From: Pseudomonas sp. Irchel 3E13
GTDB lineage: Bacteria; Pseudomonadota; Gammaproteobacteria; Pseudomonadales; Pseudomonadaceae
Assembly (NCBI RefSeq): GCF_900187455.1
Contig: NZ_FYDX01000024.1
Coordinates: forward strand, 19,573-83,572
DNA: 64,000 bases
Direction of reading: 5' to 3'
Positions within the stretch are counted from its first letter, which is position 1. The number at the start of each line of letters is the position of its first letter. This document shows, piece by piece, positions 56,103 to 64,000 of this stretch. The notes under the pieces are model-generated. The model was not told the origin of the DNA. It worked only from the letters and a program-made list of their open reading frames with translations, and did not search any database. The translations under genes were made by a program, and so were the position numbers.

Positions 56103-56846
56103 GTGAACAAGTGGTTGTTTCCTGCCTTGACGGCGCTGGCTTTGCTCAACGGCTGCGCCAGCGTGCAGCGTGGTTCGATTCCGGTGGTGGATTCGGGCAC
56201 CCGGGTATCCAACAGCGAGCGGGTTACGGCCAATCGGGCCGTGACGTCGCAGGTCAATACGGGCTCGCGCCAGAATCAAGCGATCCAGCAAGACAGTGGC
56301 GTGACCGTGATGGTCCCGCAAGGCAGCGGCGCTTCGCCGATCCAGACCTTCCCGGCCTCCACGGCGCCTGCGGGGATCAGCACCGGTCCGATCACGCCGG
56401 GTCCGGTGACATCGGAGCCCTTCACGCCGCAGTCGACCAACGCAGGCAGTTACACCATGCCATCCGCACCGAGCGGAATCCCGCGTGCTGCCACCGGCAG
56501 TGGCCTGTCGGCCGACGAACAGCTTGATGGCCCAGTGCTGGCGCTACTGACTACCGCCCAGCAACAGCAGAGCGGCGGCGACTACAACGGCGCATCTTCC
56601 AGCCTGGAACGTGCTCAGCGCATTGCTCCGCGCGAGCCGCAAGTGCTCTATCGCCTGGCCCAGGTCCGTCTCGCCCAGGGTGACGCGCCACAGGCCGAGC
56701 AGTTGGCGCGTCGTGCGTTGACCTACGCGAACGGTCGTCCTGATCTGCAATCCGGTCTGTGGAACATCATCGCCCAGTCCCGCGAGAAGCAAGGCGACGC
56801 CGCCGGCGCGGCACTGGCGCGGCAGAAAGCCCAGGTCAACCTGTGA
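56103..56846 (+). CDS. TPR-containing lipoprotein
   Basis: 247 residues from a GTG. Lipobox LNGC (residues about 15-18), then a low-complexity Ser/Thr/Pro/Gly-rich linker of about 110 residues, and two tetratricopeptide-type helical repeats (SGGDYNGASSSLERAQRI, PQVLYRLAQVRLAQGDAPQAEQ). It lies 25 bases after mrcB on the same strand, so it is a candidate envelope partner of PBP1b, by position only. The next gene overlaps it by one base. Confidence 0.85.
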   Translation: MNKWLFPALTALALLNGCASVQRGSIPVVDSGTRVSNSERVTANRAVTSQVNTGSRQNQAIQQDSGVTVMVPQGSGASPIQTFPASTAPAGISTGPITPGPVTSEPFTPQSTNAGSYTMPSAPSGIPRAATGSGLSADEQLDGPVLALLTTAQQQQSGGDYNGASSSLERAQRIAPREPQVLYRLAQVRLAQGDAPQAEQLARRALTYANGRPDLQSGLWNIIAQSREKQGDAAGAALARQKAQVNL

Positions 56847-57175
56847 TGGACCCACGGATCCTGGATATCGCCGATCATCTGCTGCTGATCGAGCGTGAGC
56901 TGCATGTGCAGGGCTGGTGGAGTGACGAGATACCCAGCGCCGATGCGCTGGCCAGTAATGTTCCTTTCGCGGTCGACAGCTTGAGCTTCGAGCAATGGCT
57001 GCAATGGATCTTCCTTCCGCGCATGAAGGAGATCCTCGAGAAGGGGCTCGCGCTGCCCAATGCCTCAGGCATTCTGGTGATGGCGGAGACGGTTTATGTC
57101 AACCGTCCGGAAGAAAGTCGCCAGTTGCGCAGGCTGTTGGCCGAGTTCGACCAATTGATCAGCCCATCCAACTGA
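56846..57175 (+). CDS. YqcC-family protein (DUF446)
   Basis: 109 residues, overlapping the TPR gene by one base (TGATG). The sequence has LLLIERELHVQGWWS, PFAVDSLSFEQWLQWIFLPRM, and LVMAETVYVNRP. Members of this family are small soluble proteins with no firmly assigned function. A start further upstream is open in frame but lies inside the TPR gene. Confidence 0.85.
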   Translation: MDPRILDIADHLLLIERELHVQGWWSDEIPSADALASNVPFAVDSLSFEQWLQWIFLPRMKEILEKGLALPNASGILVMAETVYVNRPEESRQLRRLLAEFDQLISPSN

Positions 57176-57600
57176 TTTCACTGTTGTTTATCCGCCGGGG
57201 CCGCTTTTGCGGCCCCGCGTCGTTGTGGCAGAGCGATTGCGACAGCCAGGCAAACGTTTCCGCCCGGCTGGCAGAGCGTCCCGGCTGGAATTAAACCTTG
57301 AAGATCACTTGACTTGGGCAGTTCGAATCAGAACAATCCAAAGTCCGCTGTAGGGGGACTGCCAGAAGCAGACCCGCTAAGCAGATCATGAGGCGCACAC
57401 CCGCGCCGACCTGTTACACCCCGCAACGCGTTACCTCGCGCTGGGTGGGAAAACCCCGCAACACTTTGGGGCGCTCCCAATACTTGCTCAGTCAGTGCTG
57501 ACGTAGTCGGCGACTTCGTCGCTCATGCTCTGCTTGGCAGTAAACCTATTAAGACCCGTCCCGGAGTGGACGGTATTCTGGCGTTTTAGAGGTGAACAAC
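57176..57600 (+). other. Long structured leader of the ilvIHC operon
   Basis: 425 bases without a convincing gene. It contains several hairpins: GGGGCCGC-TTTT-GCGGCCCC (57197-57216), AGTCC/GGACT (57342-57360), GGCGC/GCGCC (57392-57407), a two-part stem TGGGA..CCCC/GGGG..TCCCA (57446-57479), and GGCGAC/GTCGCT near 57509. A possible promoter is TTGACT at 57309 with a weak -10. A 37-codon ORF from ATG near 57388 is not rich in Ile, Leu or Val, so classical attenuation is not evident. Confidence 0.5.
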
Positions 57601-59325
57601 GTGGAGCTTTTATCTGGCGCTGAAATGGTCGTCCGCTTTTTGCGTGACGAGGGCGTTAAGCACATCTATGGGTACCCAGGCGGTGCTCTTCTTCATGTCT
57701 ACGATGCTCTGTTCAAAGAACCGGAAGTGAACCACATCCTGGTTCGTCACGAGCAGGCAGCTACCCATATGGCGGACGGTTACGCCCGTGCCACCGGCAA
57801 AGCCGGCGTGGTACTGGTGACTTCCGGTCCAGGTGCGACCAATGCCATCACCGGCATCGCCACCGCCTACATGGACTCGATCCCGATGGTCATCCTGTCT
57901 GGTCAGGTGCCTAGCACCATGGTCGGCACCGATGCCTTCCAGGAAACCGACATGATCGGTATTTCCCGGCCTATCGTGAAGCACAGCTTCATGATCAAGC
58001 ATGCCTCGGAAATCCCTGAAGTCCTGAAAAAAGCCTTCTACCTTGCGCAATCCGGCCGTCCTGGTCCGGTGGTTGTCGACATTCCGAAGGATATGACCAA
58101 CCCGGCCGAGAAGTTCGAGTACGTCTATCCGAAGAAGGTCAAGCTGCGCTCCTACAGCCCGGCCGTTCGCGGTCACTCCGGTCAGATCCGCAAGGCTGCG
58201 GAAATGCTCCTGGCGGCCAAGCGTCCGATCGTTTACGCCGGTGGTGGCGTGATTCTCGGTGGTGGCTCCGCGCCGCTGACCGAGCTTGCGCAACTGCTCA
58301 ACCTGCCAGTCACCAATACCCTGATGGGGCTCGGTGGCTATCCAGGCACTGATCGCCAGTTCCTCGGCATGCTCGGCATGCACGGCAGCTACCCGGCGAA
58401 CCTGGCGATGCACCACGCCGACGTGATCCTCGCTGTCGGCGCACGCTTCGACGACCGCGTTGTCAACGGTCCGGCCAAGTTCTGCCCGAACGCCAAGGTC
58501 ATCCATATCGATATCGACCCGGCGTCGATCTCCAAGACCATCAAGGCTGACGTGCCAATCGTTGGTCCGGTTGAAAGCGTTCTGACCGAGATGCTCGCTA
58601 CCGTTCGCGAAATCGGCGAGCAGCCTGAAAAGGCAGCGATCGATGCCTGGTGGAAACAGATCGAAGAATGGCGCGGCGATCGCGGCATGTTCCCTTACGA
58701 CAAAGGGGATGGCAGCGTCATCAAGCCTCAGACCGTTATCGAGACACTGTGCGAAGTTACCGGTGGTGATGCATTCGTCACTTCCGACGTTGGCCAGCAC
58801 CAGATGTTCGCGGCGCAGTACTACCGCTTCAACAAGCCGAACCGCTGGATCAACTCCGGCGGCCTGGGCACCATGGGCTTCGGTTTCCCGGCGGCCATGG
58901 GCGTCAAGCTGAACTTCCCGGAAAGCGATGTTGCTTGCGTCACCGGCGAAGGCAGCATCCAGATGAACATCCAGGAACTGTCGACCTGCCTGCAGTACGA
59001 CCTGCCGGTCAAGATCGTCAACCTGAACAACGGCGTGCTGGGCATGGTTCGCCAGTGGCAGGACATGGCTTACAACAGCCGCCACTCGCATTCCTACATG
59101 GAGTCGCTGCCTGACTTCGTCAAGCTGGCTGAAGCCTATGGTCATGTGGGTATCCGCATCACCAGCCTGAAGGACCTCAAGCCGAAGCTCGAAGAAGCCT
59201 TCGCCCTCAAGGACCGCCTGGTGTTCATCGACATCCAGGTCGACAACAGCGAACACGTCTACCCGATGCAGATCAAGGACGGTTCGATGCGCGACATGTG
59301 GCTGAGCAAGACGGAGCGTACCTGA
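57601..59325 (+). CDS. ilvI: Acetolactate synthase large subunit
   Basis: TPP-dependent first common step of valine, leucine and isoleucine synthesis. 574 residues from GTG at 57601 (MELLSGAEM); the GTG at 57592 would leave the AGAGG site directly abutting the start, so the later start is preferred. Motifs: GYPGGALLHVYD, RHEQAATHMADGYARATGK with the catalytic glutamate, and the TPP block VTGEGSIQMNIQEL. The ilvI-ilvH-ilvC order is the Pseudomonas operon. Confidence 0.97.
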   Translation: MELLSGAEMVVRFLRDEGVKHIYGYPGGALLHVYDALFKEPEVNHILVRHEQAATHMADGYARATGKAGVVLVTSGPGATNAITGIATAYMDSIPMVILSGQVPSTMVGTDAFQETDMIGISRPIVKHSFMIKHASEIPEVLKKAFYLAQSGRPGPVVVDIPKDMTNPAEKFEYVYPKKVKLRSYSPAVRGHSGQIRKAAEMLLAAKRPIVYAGGGVILGGGSAPLTELAQLLNLPVTNTLMGLGGYPGTDRQFLGMLGMHGSYPANLAMHHADVILAVGARFDDRVVNGPAKFCPNAKVIHIDIDPASISKTIKADVPIVGPVESVLTEMLATVREIGEQPEKAAIDAWWKQIEEWRGDRGMFPYDKGDGSVIKPQTVIETLCEVTGGDAFVTSDVGQHQMFAAQYYRFNKPNRWINSGGLGTMGFGFPAAMGVKLNFPESDVACVTGEGSIQMNIQELSTCLQYDLPVKIVNLNNGVLGMVRQWQDMAYNSRHSHSYMESLPDFVKLAEAYGHVGIRITSLKDLKPKLEEAFALKDRLVFIDIQVDNSEHVYPMQIKDGSMRDMWLSKTERT

Positions 59326-59326
59326 T

Positions 59327-59818
59327 ATGCGGCACATTATTTCCCTGCTGTTGGAAAACGAACCCGGTGCCCTGTCCCGCGTCGTTGGCTTGTTCTCGCA
59401 ACGCAACTACAACATCGAAAGCCTGACCGTTGCGCCAACCGAAGACCCGACCCTGTCGCGTCTGACGCTGACCACGGTGGGCCACGATGAGGTGATCGAG
59501 CAGATCACCAAGAACCTGAACAAACTGGTTGAAGTGGTCAAACTGGTCGACCTGTCGGAAAGTGCTCATATCGAGCGCGAACTGATGCTGGTCAAAGTGA
59601 AGGCCACTGGTGCACAGCGCGCCGAGATCAAGCGCACCACCGATATCTATCGTGGGCAGATCGTCGACGTCAGCGCCAGTGTGTACACCGTGCAGTTGAC
59701 CGGCACCAGCGACAAGCTCGACAGCTTCATTCAGGCAATCGGCACCGCGTCCATTCTTGAAACCGTGCGCAGTGGTGTCACCGGCATTGCCCGTGGCGAC
59801 AAAGTGCTCAGTATCTAA
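59327..59818 (+). CDS. ilvH: Acetolactate synthase regulatory subunit
   Basis: 163 residues. N-terminal ACT domain (MRHIISLLLENEPGALSRV, NYNIESLTVAPTEDP) binds valine for feedback control; a C-terminal ferredoxin-like domain completes the subunit. It starts one base after the ilvI stop, so the two are translationally linked. Confidence 0.98.
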   Translation: MRHIISLLLENEPGALSRVVGLFSQRNYNIESLTVAPTEDPTLSRLTLTTVGHDEVIEQITKNLNKLVEVVKLVDLSESAHIERELMLVKVKATGAQRAEIKRTTDIYRGQIVDVSASVYTVQLTGTSDKLDSFIQAIGTASILETVRSGVTGIARGDKVLSI

Positions 59819-59872
59819 CTCGACAAAATTAGCGAATGGCCTGAACAAGGCCGAGATAACCAGGGGTATTTC

Positions 59873-60889
59873 ATGAAAGTTTTCTACGACAAAGACTGCG
59901 ATCTCTCGATCATCCAGGGCAAGAAAGTTGCCATCATCGGTTACGGTTCCCAGGGCCACGCTCAAGCGTGCAACCTGAAGGACTCCGGTGTGGATGTCAC
60001 CGTCGGTCTGCGTAAAGGTTCGGCTACTGTTGCCAAGGCTGAAGCCCACGGCCTGAAAGTTGCTGACGTTGCTACCGCCGTCGCTGCTGCCGACCTGGTC
60101 ATGATCCTCACTCCGGACGAGTTCCAGGGCAACCTGTACAAGAACGAGATCGAGCCGAACATCAAGCAGGGCGCTACCCTGGCGTTCTCCCACGGCTTCT
60201 CGATCCACTACAACCAGGTCGTTCCACGTGGCGACCTCGACGTGATCATGATCGCGCCGAAAGCACCAGGCCACACCGTTCGCTCCGAGTTCGTCAAAGG
60301 CGGCGGTATCCCTGACCTGATCGCTATCTACCAGGACGCTTCGGGCAACGCCAAGAACGTCGCTCTGTCCTACGCCGCTGGCGTCGGTGGCGGCCGTACC
60401 GGCATCATCGAAACCACCTTCAAGGACGAGACCGAAACCGACCTGTTCGGCGAGCAAGCCGTTCTGTGTGGCGGTACCGTCGAGCTGGTCAAAGCCGGTT
60501 TCGAAACCCTGGTTGAAGCTGGCTACGCGCCAGAAATGGCCTACTTCGAGTGCCTGCACGAACTGAAGCTGATCGTTGATCTCATGTACGAAGGCGGTAT
60601 CGCCAACATGAACTACTCGATCTCCAACAACGCCGAATACGGCGAGTACGTGACCGGTCCTGAAGTCATCAACGCCGAATCCCGTCAGGCCATGCGCAAC
60701 GCTCTGAAGCGCATCCAGGACGGCGAGTACGCCAAGATGTTCATCAGCGAAGGCGCTACCAACTACCCATCCATGACCGCCAAGCGTCGTAACAACGCCG
60801 CTCACGGTATCGAAGTCATCGGCGAGCAACTGCGCTCGATGATGCCTTGGATCTCGGCGAACAAAATCGTCGACAAGGCCAAGAACTGA
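59873..60889 (+). CDS. ilvC: Ketol-acid reductoisomerase
   Basis: Isomerises and reduces acetolactate to dihydroxyvalerate with NADPH and magnesium. 338 residues, the short class I form. NADPH loop GYGSQGHAQA near residue 25, catalytic-site blocks VIMIAPKAPGHTVR, ETDLFGEQAVLCGG with the Mg-binding acids, and EVINAESRQAMRN. It is followed by an intrinsic terminator that closes the operon. Confidence 0.99.
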   Translation: MKVFYDKDCDLSIIQGKKVAIIGYGSQGHAQACNLKDSGVDVTVGLRKGSATVAKAEAHGLKVADVATAVAAADLVMILTPDEFQGNLYKNEIEPNIKQGATLAFSHGFSIHYNQVVPRGDLDVIMIAPKAPGHTVRSEFVKGGGIPDLIAIYQDASGNAKNVALSYAAGVGGGRTGIIETTFKDETETDLFGEQAVLCGGTVELVKAGFETLVEAGYAPEMAYFECLHELKLIVDLMYEGGIANMNYSISNNAEYGEYVTGPEVINAESRQAMRNALKRIQDGEYAKMFISEGATNYPSMTAKRRNNAAHGIEVIGEQLRSMMPWISANKIVDKAKN

Positions 60890-60906
60890 TTGGTCCTGAT
60901 GCGATG

Positions 60907-60933
60907 AAAAACGCGGCTTAGGCCGCGTTTTTT
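60907..60933 (+). terminator. Intrinsic terminator after ilvC
   Basis: AAAAACGCGGC-TTAG-GCCGCGTTTTTT: an 11-bp stem counting the A/T pairs, with a T run, 17 bases after the ilvC stop. Confidence 0.95.
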
Positions 60934-61030
60934 CATTTCCGGGGTCAGCTTCTGGTATAAGCTTTCATCCGTTTGTCGGCGAACCCTCGCCGCAAACCTT
61001 TGTCGAAAACTTCCACCCCGTTGCAAGGTA

Positions 61031-61894
61031 ATGTCCATGAGCGAACGTCCCGAAGAGCCGAACAAGGCCTCTGACGCCGAAAGCCTGCTACCGATCGATG
61101 AGCATGTCGAAGAAGGGCATGACGCCGAAGGACGCAAAGTCCGGCACCGCGGTATCTATCTGCTGCCAAACCTTTTCACCACCGCGAACCTGTTCGCCGG
61201 TTTCTATTCGATCATCAACTCCATGAGCGCCCAGAGCGCGCTGAGTGCCGGTGATCCTCGCGAGGCGAGCAAGTATTTCGCTTTCGCAGCCATTGCCATC
61301 TTCGTTGCCATGGTGCTCGACGGCCTTGATGGTCGCGTGGCCCGTATGACCAATACCCAGAGTGCTTTCGGTGCGGAGTATGACTCCTTGTCCGATATGG
61401 TCGCCTTTGGTGTAGCCCCTGCATTGCTGGCCTTTGGTTGGGCACTGGGCGATATGGGCAAAGTCGGCTGGATGGTCGCCTTCATCTATGTTGCGGGCGC
61501 GGCACTGCGTCTGGCCCGGTTCAACACCCAGGTCGGCAAGGCCGACAAGCGTTATTTCATCGGCCTGGCCAGCCCGGCAGCCGCCGGTGTGGTGGCGGGT
61601 ACGGTATGGGCGTTCAGTGACTTCGGTATCCAGGGGTCGAAGCTTTCGTTCCTGGTGGCGCTGCTGGTTGCGGGCGCTGGCATGCTGATGGTCAGCAACA
61701 TCAAGTACAACAGCTTCAAGGAGCTGGATCTGAAGGGGCGTGTTCCCTTCGTCGCGATCCTGGCCGTGGTACTGGTTTTCGCCGTGGTATTCAGCGATCC
61801 GCCACGCATCCTGCTGCTGGTGTTCCTCGCCTACGCGGCTTCCGGGCCCGCGCAATACCTGCTGCGCATGCGTCGCCGGAAAAACGCCGAGTAG
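61031..61894 (+). CDS. pssA: CDP-diacylglycerol-serine O-phosphatidyltransferase
   Basis: Makes phosphatidylserine, the precursor of phosphatidylethanolamine. 287 residues with several membrane helices and the CDP-alcohol phosphotransferase signature D-G-x2-A-R-x8-G-x3-D-x3-D in DGLDGRVARM...GAEYDSLSD. This is the integral-membrane type II enzyme, unlike the soluble E. coli PssA. The charged N-terminus is cytosolic. An alternative ATG lies two codons in (MSERPEEP). Confidence 0.95.
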   Translation: MSMSERPEEPNKASDAESLLPIDEHVEEGHDAEGRKVRHRGIYLLPNLFTTANLFAGFYSIINSMSAQSALSAGDPREASKYFAFAAIAIFVAMVLDGLDGRVARMTNTQSAFGAEYDSLSDMVAFGVAPALLAFGWALGDMGKVGWMVAFIYVAGAALRLARFNTQVGKADKRYFIGLASPAAAGVVAGTVWAFSDFGIQGSKLSFLVALLVAGAGMLMVSNIKYNSFKELDLKGRVPFVAILAVVLVFAVVFSDPPRILLLVFLAYAASGPAQYLLRMRRRKNAE

Positions 61895-61960
61895 TGATGT
61901 AATTTCTCCCTGACTTCGTAGTCTACTGCTGCATCTGTCCAGCGGTTCTGCGGAGTCATC

Positions 61961-62974
61961 ATGCTGATCAAGTTCCCCCGGGCCTCCGACTGCTCTGAGT
62001 CGGAGGTCACGCCTGAATCAATCTACCTTTCCCGCCGTACTTTGCTGGGTGGCTCGATGGCCGGCCTGGCGATTGCCGGCTTGCCTCGATGGGCCGGAGC
62101 GGGGGAGGTGTCGCGCTATGCCGACGTAGAGCCCGGCAAGGCTGCGGACTGGTTCAATGCAAAACTTCCCGAAACCCGTTGGCAGGCCGTGACTGTGCAG
62201 GGTGAAGCTATAACGCCTTTCAAGGATGCTACGCACTACAACAACTTCTATGAGTTCGGCACCGACAAAGGTGATCCCGCCGAGAATGCCGGTGGGCTAC
62301 CCACCTCGCCGTGGACGGTGGTCATTGATGGCGAGGTGGGTAAGCCGGGCCGCTACGCGCTGGAAGACTTCATGAAGCCTTACCAGTTGGAGGAGCGCAT
62401 CTATCGGCTGCGCTGCGTGGAAGCGTGGTCAATGGTTATTCCCTGGTTGGGTTTTCCGCTTTCGGCTCTTATCAAAGAGGCTCAGCCAACGTCCAAGGCT
62501 AAATACGTGCGTTTCGAGACGCTGCAAGATCCTCGGCATATGCCCGGCCAGCGTTCGGGTTTCGCCTTGATCGATTGGCCATATGTAGAAGGGTTGCGTC
62601 TGGATGAGGCAATGAACCCATTGGCGATACTCGCGGTGGGTATGTATGGCCGAGAGTTGCCGAACCAGAATGGCGCTCCGTTGCGGTTGGTGGTTCCTTG
62701 GAAGTACGGCTTCAAGAGCATCAAGTCCATTGTTCGGATCAGTCTGGTCACGGAGCAGCCGCAAACCACGTGGCAGCGCATTGCGCCGGAAGAGTACGGC
62801 TTCTATGCCAACGTGAACCCGACGGTGGATCACCCTCGCTGGACCCAGGCGCGGGAGCGGCGCTTACCGAGCGGGCTGTTCAGTCCCAATGTTCGCGACA
62901 CCCAGATGTTCAACGGCTATGCCGAAGAGGTGAGTGGGCTCTACACCGGGCTGGACCTGAGGACGAACTACTGA
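61961..62974 (+). CDS. msrP: Methionine-sulfoxide reductase catalytic subunit MsrP (YedY)
   Basis: Periplasmic molybdoenzyme that repairs oxidised methionines. 337 residues. A twin-arginine signal, LSRRTLLGGSMAGLAIAG, is visible near residues 24-41. The molybdopterin-ligating cysteine is Cys152 in RLRCVEAWSMV, inside a YedY-type SUOX fold. The stop overlaps the msrQ start (TGATG), indicating coupled expression with its membrane partner. Confidence 0.96.
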   Translation: MLIKFPRASDCSESEVTPESIYLSRRTLLGGSMAGLAIAGLPRWAGAGEVSRYADVEPGKAADWFNAKLPETRWQAVTVQGEAITPFKDATHYNNFYEFGTDKGDPAENAGGLPTSPWTVVIDGEVGKPGRYALEDFMKPYQLEERIYRLRCVEAWSMVIPWLGFPLSALIKEAQPTSKAKYVRFETLQDPRHMPGQRSGFALIDWPYVEGLRLDEAMNPLAILAVGMYGRELPNQNGAPLRLVVPWKYGFKSIKSIVRISLVTEQPQTTWQRIAPEEYGFYANVNPTVDHPRWTQARERRLPSGLFSPNVRDTQMFNGYAEEVSGLYTGLDLRTNY

Positions 62975-63594
62975 TGCGCTACCCACTGTTCCGGTTGTGC
63001 ATCTTTATAGTGGCTTCCATCTGGCCGCTATTATGGCTTTACCAGGCGTGGATCTTCGCGCTGGGTCCTGATCCGGGAAAGGTCCTGGTGGATCGGCTGG
63101 GTCTGGGTGGGCTTATCTTTCTTCTGATCACATTGAGCATGACGCCCTTGCAGCGTTTAACAGGGTGGTCCGGCTGGATCGTCGTGCGCCGGCAGTTGGG
63201 CTTGTGGTGCTTTGCCTATATTGCGTTGCACCTGAGTGCGTACCTCTTCTTTATTCTTGGTCTGGATTGGGGGCAGTTGGCGGTCGAGCTTCGCAAGCGG
63301 CCCTATATCATCGTCGGGGTTTTGGGGTTTACCGGCTTGTTCAGTCTGGCGGTAACGTCGAATCGCTTCAGTCAGCGCCGATTGGGTGCGCGCTGGAAAA
63401 AGCTGCACAAGTTGGTGTACGCCATTCTGGGGCTAGGGCTGCTGCACTTCCTTTGGGTAGTTCGAGCGGACCTCAAGGAATGGACTGTCTATGCGGTGAT
63501 CGGCGCCGGGCTGTTGTTGCTTCGGATCCCAGCTATCGGGCAGCGGGTGCCGCGTCTGGGCGGGCGCAAAACGGGGCCTGTAACAAAAGTTTAA
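62974..63594 (+). CDS. msrQ: Haem-binding membrane subunit MsrQ (YedZ)
   Basis: 206 residues with about six membrane helices; passes electrons from the quinone pool through haem b to MsrP. Histidines typical of YedZ appear in ALHLSAYLFF, KLHKLVYAILGLGLLHFLW. The true start is the ATG overlapping the msrP stop; the open frame further upstream lies inside msrP. rrn promoters begin just downstream. Confidence 0.95.
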   Translation: MRYPLFRLCIFIVASIWPLLWLYQAWIFALGPDPGKVLVDRLGLGGLIFLLITLSMTPLQRLTGWSGWIVVRRQLGLWCFAYIALHLSAYLFFILGLDWGQLAVELRKRPYIIVGVLGFTGLFSLAVTSNRFSQRRLGARWKKLHKLVYAILGLGLLHFLWVVRADLKEWTVYAVIGAGLLLLRIPAIGQRVPRLGGRKTGPVTKV

Positions 63595-63602
63595 ATAAAC
63601 CC

Positions 63603-63630
63603 TTGACGCTCCGTTTTATCTGTCTATAAT
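63603..63630 (+). promoter_or_regulatory. rrn promoter P1
   Basis: TTGACG and TATAAT with a 16-base spacer, directly after msrQ. It is the first of three evenly built promoters ahead of the 16S gene. Confidence 0.8.
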
Positions 63631-63745
63631 TCGCCCCACTTCCGGCGCAGTCGAAACGGAAAACTCCTTGAGATTCAACGAGTTAGAAGTTTCAGGTAGC
63701 GTAGGAAATGTTTCGGTCTCCACCGAAAGCGGTGAAAAAAGGCAG

Positions 63746-63773
63746 TTGACAGCAGGTTGTAACGCTGTAGAAT
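63746..63773 (+). promoter_or_regulatory. rrn promoter P2
   Basis: TTGACA and TAGAAT with a 16-base spacer. The TTGACA is a perfect -35. Confidence 0.85.
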
Positions 63774-63855
63774 TTGCCTCCCGCTGACGAGAGATCGCAG
63801 CGAGTCAAGTGTTTGAAGTTGAAAGAGAAATTCTGAAAAACTTCAAAATAAACGC

Positions 63856-63883
63856 TTGACAGGCTGAGAGGAAAGCGTAGAAT
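63856..63883 (+). promoter_or_regulatory. rrn promoter P3
   Basis: TTGACA and TAGAAT with a 16-base spacer, followed by GCGCGCC at the expected start, a GC-rich discriminator typical of stringently controlled rRNA promoters. Confidence 0.88.
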
Positions 63884-64000
63884 GCGCGCCTCGGTTGAGA
63901 CGAAAAGCTCTTAACCAACCGCTCTTTAACAATTGAATCAAGCAATTCGTGTGGGTGCTTGTGAATTCGGACTGATAGTCAGCAAGATTATCAGCATCAC
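63884..64000 (+). other. 5' leader of an rRNA operon with boxA
   Basis: GCTCTTTAACA at 63921-63931 matches the rRNA antitermination boxA. The remainder, ending in AGTCAGCAAGATTATCAGC, is the usual leader ahead of 16S rRNA in Pseudomonas; the 16S gene begins beyond the window. NusA, encoded at 14.9 kb, is a component of the antitermination complex that boxA recruits. Confidence 0.88.

Noticed and set aside
57388..57501. 37-codon ORF as a leader peptide for ilvI attenuation
   Set aside because: It contains only a few Leu/Val codons and no Ile run, has no clear ribosome site, and no terminator follows.
57610..59406. Minus-strand open frame of about 600 codons opposite ilvI
   Set aside because: Shadow of ilvI; no start context and no family match.

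Overview
The window is chromosomal core DNA from a Pseudomonas, most likely of the P. fluorescens/putida side of the genus. The evidence is the gene order, which follows the P. aeruginosa dnaJ-to-rrn segment almost gene for gene (dnaJ-dapB-carAB-greA ... cbrAB-dksA ... phu ... ilvIHC-pssA-msrPQ-rrn), together with GC-rich codon use, a REP-type palindrome, a CrcZ-type RNA behind cbrB and a PrrF-type RNA behind phuW. I see no insertion sequence, prophage, CRISPR array or integrated island. Assignments rest on recognised protein families, motifs and synteny; no database search was run.

Layout. 1-7.4 kb (+): the end of dnaJ, dapB, the carAB-greA unit behind a strong leader hairpin, and a small membrane protein. 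yhbY lies on the minus strand. 7.8-14.0 kb (+): rlmE, ftsH, folP, glmM, tpiA and secG. 14.0-23.2 kb (+): tRNA-Leu(GAG), initiator tRNA-fMet, and the translation/RNA superoperon rimP-nusA-infB-rbfA-truB-rpsO-pnp. 23.4-23.8 kb: a BON-domain periplasmic protein with a sigma-54-type promoter and an upstream direct repeat. 23.9-44.9 kb (mainly -): a giant DUF748 protein, an RlmI-like methyltransferase, a thiolase, a DUF2236 oxygenase-like protein, a REPIN, acs, pgi, panC-panB, folK, pcnB, the CrcZ-type RNA, the cbrB/cbrA carbon-nitrogen balance system with a small overlapping membrane ORF (cbrX-like), gluQ and dksA. 45-47 kb: an aminotransferase, sfsA and a small Rieske protein. 47.4-51.2 kb: a haem ABC importer with a ChaN lipoprotein, followed by a PrrF-type iron-responsive sRNA. 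51.2-57.2 kb: a TfoX C-terminal protein, a pentapeptide protein, a two-domain kinase-like protein, mrcB (PBP1b), a TPR lipoprotein and a YqcC-family protein. 57.2-63.6 kb (+): a long structured leader, ilvI-ilvH-ilvC, pssA and msrP-msrQ. The final 400 bases are the promoter and leader region of an rRNA operon; the 16S gene itself lies beyond the end.

Two post-transcriptional control modules stand out. First, CbrA/CbrB is followed by a CrcZ-like RNA carrying repeated A-rich Hfq/Crc decoy motifs and a sigma-54 promoter. Second, the haem import operon lies tail to tail with a Fur-controlled PrrF-like RNA. The least explained elements are the direct-repeat plus sigma-54 arrangement before the BON gene, the long ilvI leader, the clusters of GTTAC motifs, and the roles of the DUF748, DUF2236, kinase-like and small Rieske proteins.
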